The translations under genes were made by a program, and so were the position numbers. Under the pieces are notes generated by a model. It was not told the origin of the DNA. It saw only the letters and a program-made list of their open reading frames with translations, and did not search any database. A stretch of DNA of 10,512 bases, from NCBI GenBank assembly GCA_030595015.1, contig JAUVDZ010000029.1, positions 1-10,512 on the forward strand. Reading direction: 5' to 3'. This document shows positions 1 through 5,028 of this stretch, in pieces. This DNA is from Candidatus Peregrinibacteria bacterium. Its GTDB lineage: Bacteria; Patescibacteriota; Gracilibacteria; UBA1369; PNNO01. Numbering within the stretch: the first letter of the stretch is position 1; each line of letters begins with the position of its first letter.

Positions 1-7
1 AAGTAAA

Positions 8-331
8 ATGAAGAAGGGTGCGACATGGAACGAAGTTTTCGAGCAATTGGTAGCAAGTGCGATTCCGACACCGCGGTCTCAAAAAAATCCCAAACCATCA
101 AATCCGAAAAAACGGCATCTTACAACTGCAAAACGCCGCGAACTAGAGGGTGAATGCTCGATCGATGGCTGCAAAAAGCCGGCAACCGAAATCCATCATA
201 ATAAACCCTGGGCAAAATTTCGCAGCCATGATGACTTGCAACCGCTATGCCAAGACCACCATGAACTCGCGCATCAATCCAATTCAACAATTGATAAAAA
301 ATTTAGGCAATATAAAATGCAATTTTCATGA
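8..331 (+). CDS. HNH-endonuclease-type protein, probably only its C-terminal part
   Basis: The 107 residues carry a zinc-stabilised HNH (beta-beta-alpha metal) pattern: Cys50-x4-Cys55, then Glu-Ile-His63-His64, then Leu-Cys81-x2-His84-His85 and His89. The central Asn of the HNH triad appears to be Asp (His74-Asp75-Asp76-Leu), a substitution seen in the family. HNH domains cut or nick DNA in restriction, phage, intron and repair proteins; the target here is unknown. The first 40 residues are basic and Pro/Ser-rich, like a linker to a missing upstream domain. No in-frame stop lies between the window edge and the ATG at 8, so the true start is probably outside the window. It ends in TGA, the only TGA stop here. 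Its G+C (85 of 180 bases in 61-240, counted by hand) exceeds the roughly 30% of neighbours, suggesting transfer. The domain call is fairly sure; completeness and role are not. Confidence 0.7.
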   Translation: MKKGATWNEVFEQLVASAIPTPRSQKNPKPSNPKKRHLTTAKRRELEGECSIDGCKKPATEIHHNKPWAKFRSHDDLQPLCQDHHELAHQSNSTIDKKFRQYKMQFS

Positions 332-393
332 AGCCGCGATCGCCGCGACTGCAGCAACTTGTAGAGCACCTCCATGATTTAATAAACCCACCC

Positions 394-421
394 TTGACAA
401 CTGCACTCGAAGTTGTATAAT
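394..421 (+). promoter_or_regulatory. Consensus sigma70 promoter for the 447-3197 gene group
   Basis: TTGACA (394-399), a 16-base spacer and TATAAT (416-421) match both housekeeping consensus hexamers exactly. Transcription would start near 428, giving a leader of only about 19 bases before the ATG at 447. Spacer length is one base below the optimum. No operator-like repeat is visible around it, so constitutive, strong expression is the simplest inference. Confidence 0.8.
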
Positions 422-446
422 AAGAACCTTTTTACGATTTTTTATT

Positions 447-938
447 ATGAATAAACAAGGAAGAAACTTGCAACATTGCGGTGAGATAAAAATCTCACGA
501 AGCCTTGCTGATTGGTTTGAGGAAATTACCAATACAACGAGTTTCACAGAAATTACGGATCTTTTAGATAGACTTTTTAATAAAGGGTTAATTGACAGAA
601 GTGATTCACAAAGTGTGTATATCTCCGATGAAGATGCTTATACACAAATTAATGAGCAATTGATTTCAACTGATACATCAGTAGATGATATCGCAGAGGT
701 TTTGCATAAAAAAGAGCTTTATGATCTTTTATATAATTTGGTTGATATAGTAGTTAAAAGAAAATCATCTCGTGAACTTCTTTCAATGAAATTTTTCTTC
801 AATTTAAAAATTGACGAGCTGGGCAAAAAAATCAGTGAGTTATATTTAGGTTTAATTCAAAGAGCACTTGATGATTTGGATAAAATCAAAACCACTACTG
901 CGAAATTGAGAGCTCGAGTTGAAGATACGTTGCAATAG
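447..938 (+). CDS. Hypothetical helical protein, 163 residues
   Basis: I do not recognise this protein. It has no signal peptide, no transmembrane segment and no familiar catalytic motif. Residues 18-50 look like a small mixed helical unit ending in 'LIDRSDSQ', and could be a winged-helix-like fold ('ITDLLDRLFNKGLID' resembles a helix-turn-helix stretch), but this is only an impression. Residues 75-163 read as long amphipathic helices rich in Lys, Glu, Leu and Asp, so a coiled coil or oligomerisation region is likely. It sits directly behind a consensus promoter, and the transporter gene follows after 36 bases in the same direction, so it may be co-transcribed with it. There is no Shine-Dalgarno sequence; the start was chosen as the first ATG after the promoter. 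It ends in TAG. Composition is A+T-rich and typical of the window. Confidence 0.75.
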   Translation: MNKQGRNLQHCGEIKISRSLADWFEEITNTTSFTEITDLLDRLFNKGLIDRSDSQSVYISDEDAYTQINEQLISTDTSVDDIAEVLHKKELYDLLYNLVDIVVKRKSSRELLSMKFFFNLKIDELGKKISELYLGLIQRALDDLDKIKTTTAKLRARVEDTLQ

Positions 939-974
939 GAGTATCATCTGCGAATGTGAAATAATCTGCTCTGA

Positions 975-2273
975 ATGTTTGAATATCTTACTCTTGGAAT
1001 TTTCGGCCTCGCATTTGTATTTATTGTTATCGAACGATTCGATAAGTCGCTCGCAGCTCTTCTTGGTGCTTTGTTGATGGTGATTTTTCGGATTCTTACT
1101 CCTGAAGAGGCGATTCATGCGATTCATTTTGAAACGATTTTGCTTTTAATGGCAATGATGATTTTGGTGAACATTGCTTCAAAGAGTGGGATTTTTGAGT
1201 GGTTGAATGTTAAGATTGCTGCTTTTACTAAAGGAAATCCACTTGCGATATTTCTGCTGTTTTCGTTGCTGACTGCGGTTTTTTCTGCTTTTCTCGACAA
1301 TGTTACAACTGTGATTTTGATTGTTCCTTTAACTATTGAGCTGGTTAGGGGAATGGGAAAAGATCCGAAGCCTTATATTTTTGCTGAGATAATATTTTCG
1401 AATATTGGTGGGGGATTAACGTTAATTGGTGATCCACCTAACATTATTATAGGTGGAGCAACTGGATTTAATTTTTTGGATTTCGTAGTGAATCTTTGGA
1501 TTCCGATTCTTTTTGTTTCGATTTTGACAATGATTGTGTTTTTGTTGAAAAATTGGCGCACAATTAAACCGATTTCAGATAAGTTGATTGATTTGACGAT
1601 AGCGAATATTATTATTAGAAAAGTGAAGATTAAGTTTGTTAAAAAGACGATTCATCTGGATTTTGTTATAAAAGTTATACTTGCTTTGATAGCAACGATT
1701 ATTGGATTTATGCTTCAGGGATATCTGCAATTGCCGAACTATGTAATTGCCTTTACTGCAGCTATTATTTTGGCTATTGTAACTACTAAAAAAATTAATA
1801 TACATGAGTCTTTTAGCTCTGTTGAATGGACGACTTTATTGTTCTTTGCTGGTCTGTTTGTGATGGTTGCAGGAATTGAAAAAACAGGAGTTTTAGAGCA
1901 GCTTAGTCATCTTGTGGCTAATTCAACTGATAATATATTTATTCTTGCTTTGATTGTTTTGTGGGTTTCCGGAGTCGTTTCAATGATTTTGGATAACATC
2001 CCTTTTGTAACTGTGATGATACCGGTTATTGCGGGAATTCAGGCTTCATTTGGAGCAACTGATGTTTCGATTTTATGGTGGGCTTTATCACTTGGAGCAT
2101 GTTTAGGAGGAAACGGAACTTTAATTGGGGCGTCAGCTAATGTTATTTCAGCTGATATTGCTAAAAAACATGGAGTGAATATTTCTTTCTTAGGTTATAT
2201 GAAATTCAGCCTGCCTTTAACCTTTGGGATTTTGCTTGTTTGTAGTGGATATTTATACTTTGCAACTTTATAA
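975..2273 (+). CDS. ArsB/NhaD-type ion permease (IT superfamily, SLC13-like)
   Basis: This 432-residue protein is very hydrophobic, with about ten to twelve membrane segments, and shows the two-fold internal repeat of the ArsB/NhaD permease family. The first half has Ser104-Ala-Phe-Leu-Asp108-Asn109-Val-Thr-Thr and the re-entrant loop 'GGGLTLIGDPPNIIIG' (145-160). The second half has Leu339-Asp340-Asn341-Ile-Pro-Phe and 'GGNGTLIGASANV' (378-390). These Asp-Asn and Gly-rich loop pairs form the substrate and ion site in relatives. The family includes arsenite exporters, Na+/H+ antiporters and dicarboxylate or citrate carriers; the sequence alone does not settle the substrate. No arsR, arsA or arsC lies nearby, so calling it an arsenite pump is not justified. 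Length fits the family's usual 400-450 residues. The stop is only 3 bases before the next start, which points to translational coupling with the eIF2B-like gene. Confidence 0.88.
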   Translation: MFEYLTLGIFGLAFVFIVIERFDKSLAALLGALLMVIFRILTPEEAIHAIHFETILLLMAMMILVNIASKSGIFEWLNVKIAAFTKGNPLAIFLLFSLLTAVFSAFLDNVTTVILIVPLTIELVRGMGKDPKPYIFAEIIFSNIGGGLTLIGDPPNIIIGGATGFNFLDFVVNLWIPILFVSILTMIVFLLKNWRTIKPISDKLIDLTIANIIIRKVKIKFVKKTIHLDFVIKVILALIATIIGFMLQGYLQLPNYVIAFTAAIILAIVTTKKINIHESFSSVEWTTLLFFAGLFVMVAGIEKTGVLEQLSHLVANSTDNIFILALIVLWVSGVVSMILDNIPFVTVMIPVIAGIQASFGATDVSILWWALSLGACLGGNGTLIGASANVISADIAKKHGVNISFLGYMKFSLPLTFGILLVCSGYLYFATL

Positions 2274-2276
2274 AAT

Positions 2277-3197
2277 ATGACATCAAAAAATAAAATTTTC
2301 TCGGATTTAATGAGAGAGCTCGAAGTTGAGGTTGGAACAAGAGACTTAACTGAAGTTGTGCTTCTTTCATTAATTGATGCTATTAAAGGTTTTAAAGGAT
2401 CGAAATTTGATAATTTTTGTAAACAATATAGTGAACTTGCTGAAATTTTAACGAATACAGAGCCGAAGTTTGGAATTTTCAGATATTATTTTGGTTTTCT
2501 TGAAAAAGAAATTGCAGGAAAGGTTTGCAGGGTTTCTAATGACAATACATGGAAAAAACATGCAATTAAAAAAATTAACGAAGTATTAAAAAATGCCCGT
2601 AAATTAAAGCGTGATCTTATAAAATATTCAGACAAAATTAATGTAAATGGCAAAACAATATTAATTCACGACCATAGCCACACGGTGCAGGACGTTTTGG
2701 TGCATTATAAGTCTCATGGTAAAAAATTTAAGGTAATAATTGCTGAGCAGGATTTTGAAAAAACACACGACAATATTGAGCGCCTTCACAAAGCGGGAAT
2801 CAATTTTACTGTTGTACCGGCTTATATGCTCTCACATATCCATGATCAGATCGACATGGTTTTCTTTGGGGCTCTTACACTTAAAGATACAATGAACTTT
2901 GTTTTGAATCCTGGAGCATTGAGTTTAATTACTGAGTTTCATGTAGAAAAAACACCGGTTTATATGTTTATGGGAATCGATAAATTTAGTTTATGGAAGT
3001 CCAAAAAAAGGGCAGAAATATTCATACATCGACACAAACGTAAACATGCTCATAAACCGATTGAATATGAAAGAATCAAATATTCACATGATCGTGTTCC
3101 TGCGAAATTATTCAAAAAAATCATTACAAATGAAGGTGTTTTAACGCCTGAAAAGCTTAAAAAAGTGTTTATGGAGAAATTTAAAAATCGAAAATAA
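2277..3197 (+). CDS. eIF2B-alpha/MtnA-like protein lacking the isomerase catalytic residues
   Basis: The 306 residues have the two-part layout of the eIF2B alpha/beta/delta, MtnA and ribose-1,5-bisphosphate isomerase superfamily: a helical N-terminal half (about 1-115) and a Rossmann-like C-terminal half (about 120-240). Recognisable pieces are 'TILIHDHSHTV' (127-137, family pattern ILTH.xSxTV), 'KVIIAEQDF' (152-160), 'IHDQIDMVFFGA' (188-199) and 'TPVYMF' (226-231). Isomerases of the family use a Cys in the 'HCNTG' position and an Asp in 'GAD'. Here these are Asp132 and Leu200, and the following 'NGxxxNKxGT' loop is also altered. The protein therefore resembles regulatory, non-enzymatic members more than the enzymes. 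Residues 240-306 are very basic (many His, Lys and Arg), hinting at nucleic acid or phosphate binding. It starts 3 bases after the permease stop and its last 17 bases overlap the opposing Smr gene. True function is unknown. Confidence 0.75.
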   Translation: MTSKNKIFSDLMRELEVEVGTRDLTEVVLLSLIDAIKGFKGSKFDNFCKQYSELAEILTNTEPKFGIFRYYFGFLEKEIAGKVCRVSNDNTWKKHAIKKINEVLKNARKLKRDLIKYSDKINVNGKTILIHDHSHTVQDVLVHYKSHGKKFKVIIAEQDFEKTHDNIERLHKAGINFTVVPAYMLSHIHDQIDMVFFGALTLKDTMNFVLNPGALSLITEFHVEKTPVYMFMGIDKFSLWKSKKRAEIFIHRHKRKHAHKPIEYERIKYSHDRVPAKLFKKIITNEGVLTPEKLKKVFMEKFKNRK

Positions 3198-3516
3198 CCT
3201 CTAAAGTGCCGCTTCCTCCTCGGTCGCGGCGTCCTTCATAAACCCGTTTAACAAATGATTTATCTTGTAAGTATTTTTTCAGTAATGGTTTAATAACAGG
3301 CATACCATTTCGTGAATGAAGGCCTTTCCCTGTAATAAAAAGCACTTTAGTTAAACCGCGATCCCGGCATTCTTCAATAAATTTATCAGCAAGTGCGCGA
3401 ACATCGTGTGGCGTAAGCATGCCTCGATCATGAAAATCAAATTCTTCCTGAGGTTTGCTTAGGTTATCGAATTTGTTTACTTTTTGGCGTCGTTCTTTTT
3501 TGCGTTTTTTGCCCAT
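3181..3516 (-). CDS. Small Smr-domain protein
   Basis: This 111-residue protein is essentially one Smr (small MutS-related) domain after a strongly basic 20-residue N-terminus ('KKRKKERRQK'). Visible motifs are Phe26-Asp-Phe-His-Asp-Arg-Gly32 (the family's L-D-L-H-G element), 'ITGKGLHSRNG' (61-71) and the terminal Gly100-Gly-Ser-Gly-Thr-Leu-Glu-Val strand. Smr domains nick or cleave DNA or RNA; stand-alone forms occur in bacteria, and the domain also ends MutS2, where it acts on stalled ribosomes or recombination intermediates. Here there is no MutS core. The ATG shares one base with the TAA of the upstream DUF4342 gene (TAATG), so the two are translationally coupled and share the promoter at 3783-3811. 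Its 3' end overlaps the eIF2B-like gene on the other strand by 17 bases. The domain call is fairly firm; the substrate is not known. Confidence 0.85.
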   Translation of the reverse strand: MGKKRKKERRQKVNKFDNLSKPQEEFDFHDRGMLTPHDVRALADKFIEECRDRGLTKVLFITGKGLHSRNGMPVIKPLLKKYLQDKSFVKRVYEGRRDRGGSGTLEVIFDF

Positions 3517-3755
3517 TATTTCTTTTTTACAACTTCAATTGTGAATTTTGTTGCAAGTGCTGCAATCGCACCAACTGCTACAAAAATAGGAGCAGCTAAG
3601 GCTCCAAGTACGCCGACAGTTACAGGAATTTCTAAAAATTTTCGTCCTTTTTCATCTTTTATAATAATTCGTCGGACATTACCTTCTTTGATTACTTTTT
3701 TTACTTTTTTCAGTAGCTCTTCGCCTGAAACTTTGAATTCATTTTTGTTAGTCAT
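3516..3755 (-). CDS. DUF4342-family small protein
   Basis: The 79 residues fit the DUF4342 pattern as I recall it: an N-terminal helix 'GEELLKKVKKVIKEGN' (11-26), a short beta hairpin 'VRRIIIKDEKGRKFLEIPVTVG' split over 27-48, and a C-terminal hydrophobic glycine/alanine stretch 49-71 that could be a membrane segment or a buried helical hairpin. No enzymatic residues stand out and the family has no assigned function. In some proteins the domain follows a UBA-like helix bundle; here it stands alone. It is the first gene of a two-gene unit with the Smr gene, sharing one base at TAATG. Its promoter (3783-3811, - strand) overlaps the promoter of the divergent lipoprotein gene. There is no Shine-Dalgarno sequence before the ATG. 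Confidence 0.78.
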   Translation of the reverse strand: MTNKNEFKVSGEELLKKVKKVIKEGNVRRIIIKDEKGRKFLEIPVTVGVLGALAAPIFVAVGAIAALATKFTIEVVKKK

Positions 3756-3763
3756 ATTATTGT

Positions 3764-3792
3764 TTGTTAAAAACTATATTCAATTATATAAT
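3764..3792 (+). promoter_or_regulatory. Promoter for the lipoprotein-ferritin pair
   Basis: TTGTTA (3764-3769), a 17-base spacer and a perfect TATAAT (3787-3792) precede the lipoprotein ATG at 3817 by a leader of about 18 bases. The two opposing promoters occupy the same 48 bases, so polymerase binding at one should hinder the other. Confidence 0.65.
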
Positions 3793-3811
3793 AAATTTAA
3801 ATAACCTTCAA
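3783..3811 (-). promoter_or_regulatory. Promoter for the DUF4342-Smr pair
   Basis: Read on the minus strand: TTGAAG (3806-3811), a 17-base spacer, and a perfect TATAAT (3783-3788). The ATG of the DUF4342 gene begins at 3755, giving a leader of about 20 bases. Its -10 overlaps the -10 of the divergent promoter by two bases. Confidence 0.65.
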
Positions 3812-3816
3812 TTAAT

Positions 3817-4164
3817 ATGAAAAAATTTGCCGTAATTGTTCTTTCTATGATTATTTTAACTGGATGTTTTGGTCCTCAAAAACTTGATTTGAAAGTTGGT
3901 GAAACCGTTGAATTTACAGGGAAACAATCTGAAACGCCTTGGCAGCACATGGTTGATATTAAAGAAGAATATCCATACATTAATTATATTGATTTTGAAG
4001 GAGGGGATCAGCGCGTAGTTTATACAAAAGATCTAATTATTTGTTCTGATCAGGTTTCGTTTAAGGGGACTGTTGTAGGGATATCCGGTGAATCTAAAAA
4101 TCCTGATTCTGATGAAGTTTATATAGATCAGCAAATTACTGCTGATGAATTTAGTTGTATTTAA
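3817..4164 (+). CDS. Small predicted lipoprotein, 115 residues
   Basis: The N-terminus is a clear lipoprotein signal: Lys2-Lys3, a hydrophobic stretch 4-13 and the lipobox Leu14-Thr-Gly-Cys17, so the mature protein would be lipid-anchored at Cys17 on the outer face of the membrane. The mature part is about 98 residues, acidic and rich in predicted beta strand ('VGETVEFTGK', 'RVVYTKDLIIC', 'VSFKGTVVGISGES'), which could be a small beta barrel or OB-like fold. It has two further Cys (76 and 114) that might form a disulfide. I do not recognise the family. Ferritin follows 15 bases downstream on the same strand and shares the promoter, but nothing in the protein itself shows iron binding, so a role in iron handling is only suggested by position. 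Confidence 0.8.
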   Translation: MKKFAVIVLSMIILTGCFGPQKLDLKVGETVEFTGKQSETPWQHMVDIKEEYPYINYIDFEGGDQRVVYTKDLIICSDQVSFKGTVVGISGESKNPDSDEVYIDQQITADEFSCI

Positions 4165-4179
4165 TTTTAACAAAACAAT

Positions 4180-4695
4180 ATGAATAAAAAAGTTGAGGAC
4201 GCAATAAACAAACAGATAAATGCTGAAATTTATTCTGCATATTTATATCTTGCAATGGCTGCATATTTCGATAGTGAGGGTTTAGCTGGATTTAGCAATT
4301 GGATGCAAATTCAGGCACAGGAAGAAATGGCGCATAGTATGAAGTTTTATCGATGGGTATTTGAAAGAGGTGGAAAAGTTGAATTAGAAGCAATTGATAA
4401 GCCAAATGGTGAATATGGATCTAGTCTTGAGGTTTTTGAAGAGGTTTTAAAGCACGAGCAGGAAGTAACAGGTTTAATTAATGGTTTGTATGAATTAGCA
4501 ATTGAAGAAAAAGATTATGCTTTTCAATCAATGCTTAAATGGTATATTGATGAACAGGTTGAAGAAGAGGGGAATGCACAACAAATAATTGATCAGGTTA
4601 AGTTAGCAGGGGACAAGGGTCCTGGCTTGTTTATGCTCGATAAGGAATTTGCTTCTCGTACTTTTGTAGATGAAACACAAGAAAAAGCTGAATAA
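4180..4695 (+). CDS. ftnA: Ferritin (FtnA-type, non-haem)
   Basis: This 171-residue protein aligns along its whole length with bacterial ferritins. They assemble into 24-subunit cytoplasmic shells, oxidise Fe(II) and store it as mineral. The ferroxidase ligands fall one residue earlier than in E. coli FtnA: Glu16, Glu49 and His52 (in 'EEMAH'), Glu93, Gln126 and Glu129, and the conserved Tyr23 is present. All six are kept, so the site should be active. The four helices run about 4-32, 38-65, 84-110 and 113-140, with the short fifth helix about 148-162. No haem-binding Met at the bacterioferritin position is evident, so ferritin is preferred over Bfr. It is second in a two-gene unit after the lipoprotein (15-base gap). 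No iron-box or Fur-like palindrome is obvious upstream. The product call is firm; the gene symbol is by similarity. Confidence 0.95.
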   Translation: MNKKVEDAINKQINAEIYSAYLYLAMAAYFDSEGLAGFSNWMQIQAQEEMAHSMKFYRWVFERGGKVELEAIDKPNGEYGSSLEVFEEVLKHEQEVTGLINGLYELAIEEKDYAFQSMLKWYIDEQVEEEGNAQQIIDQVKLAGDKGPGLFMLDKEFASRTFVDETQEKAE

Positions 4696-4700
4696 TTCTA

Positions 4701-4729
4701 TTGAATTTTTTCTAAAGGCACTGTTAAAT
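4701..4729 (+). promoter_or_regulatory. Possible promoter for tRNA-Leu
   Basis: TTGAAT (4701-4706), a 17-base spacer and TTAAAT (4724-4729) lie just after the ferritin stop and would start transcription near 4736, about 12 bases before the mature tRNA. The hexamers are imperfect in an A+T-rich gap, so this is moderate evidence. Read-through from ferritin is the alternative, since no terminator is visible between them. Confidence 0.45.
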
Positions 4730-4747
4730 AGATACGTGCTTAAATAT

Positions 4748-4836
4748 GCCGCGGTGGCGGAATTGGTAGACGCGCAGGACTTAAAATCCTGTATGGGTAA
4801 TACCGTGTGAGGGTTCGATTCCCTCCCGCGGCACCA
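4748..4836 (+). tRNA. tRNA-Leu, anticodon UAA
   Basis: A complete class II tRNA of 89 bases. The acceptor stem GCCGCGG (4748-4754) pairs with CCGCGGC (4826-4832), followed by discriminator A and an encoded CCA (4834-4836). The anticodon stem CAGGA/TCCTG (4775-4779 and 4787-4791) encloses the loop CTTAAAA, giving anticodon TAA at 4782-4784, which reads UUA and UUG Leu codons. The T stem GAGGG/CCCTC (4809-4813, 4821-4825) holds the usual TTCGATT loop. A long variable arm (about 4792-4808) is as expected for Leu. UUA is a major Leu codon in these A+T-rich genes, so this is a heavily used tRNA. Confidence 0.97.
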
Positions 4837-4879
4837 AGGGCGAAGCGATAGCGAAGCCCTATAGAGTGCCTATAAGCAC
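4837..4879 (+). repeat. Short inverted and direct repeats just after the tRNA
   Basis: AGGGC (4837-4841) pairs with GCCCT (4856-4860), and between them the heptamer GCGAAGC occurs twice, separated by GATA (4840-4857). A second small stem GTGC/GCAC with a six-base loop follows (4866-4879). The stretch is much more G+C-rich than the following spacer. It could be a processing structure of the tRNA 3' trailer or one copy of a dispersed genomic repeat. Nothing in this window repeats it elsewhere. Confidence 0.45.
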
Positions 4880-4891
4880 AAAGCAAAACTT

Positions 4892-4917
4892 AAAACCGTA
4901 CTTGTTACGGTTTTTTT
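4892..4917 (+). terminator. Rho-independent terminator after tRNA-Leu
   Basis: AAAACCGTA (4892-4900), loop CTTGT (4901-4905) and TACGGTTTT (4906-4914) form a perfect nine-pair stem, followed by a run of T to 4917. This closes the tRNA transcription unit. It is the only classical intrinsic terminator I found in the window. Confidence 0.85.
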
Positions 4918-4970
4918 GTTTTCTAATCTCGTCCCGGGACCAAACTACTATTCTTTTAAAATATAAACAC

Positions 4971-4999
4971 TTGACAAATTTACGTAAATCTGCGATAAT
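4971..4999 (+). promoter_or_regulatory. Promoter with a palindrome in its spacer, for the Asp-rich gene
   Basis: A perfect TTGACA (4971-4976), 17-base spacer and GATAAT (4994-4999) precede the ATG at 5029 with a leader of about 23 bases. The spacer contains the perfect 12-base palindrome ATTTACGTAAAT (4978-4989). A dimeric regulator bound there would block polymerase, so this is a candidate operator. A separate 10-base palindrome GTCCCGGGAC lies upstream at 4931-4940. Confidence 0.7.
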
Positions 5000-5028
5000 A
5001 ATTCTCTTTAATATCTAATCTTAAAAAT

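Noticed and set aside
150..377. 75-residue open frame on + inside the HNH gene
   Set aside because: It lies in another frame of a gene with a clear HNH motif and has no recognisable domain.
326..547. Minus-strand open frame of 73 residues across the promoter at 394-421
   Set aside because: It covers a consensus promoter and the start of the 447 gene; its sequence looks random.
1373..1805. Two minus-strand open frames inside the permease gene
   Set aside because: They are antisense shadows; composition (Asn, Ile, Lys, Tyr) reflects A+T richness only.
975..2273. Arsenite-resistance pump (arsB)
   Set aside because: Only the superfamily fold is supported; no arsR, arsA, arsC or ACR3 context is present.
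2277..3197. Ribose-1,5-bisphosphate isomerase or MtnA
   Set aside because: The catalytic Cys and Asp positions are Asp132 and Leu200, so the enzyme name is not justified.
3484..3804. 106-residue + strand frame rich in Phe, Ser and Thr
   Set aside because: It is the antisense of the DUF4342 and Smr genes and covers both divergent promoters.
4748..4960. Integrated element at the tRNA-Leu 3' end
   Set aside because: No integrase and no second copy of the tRNA end are present within the window.
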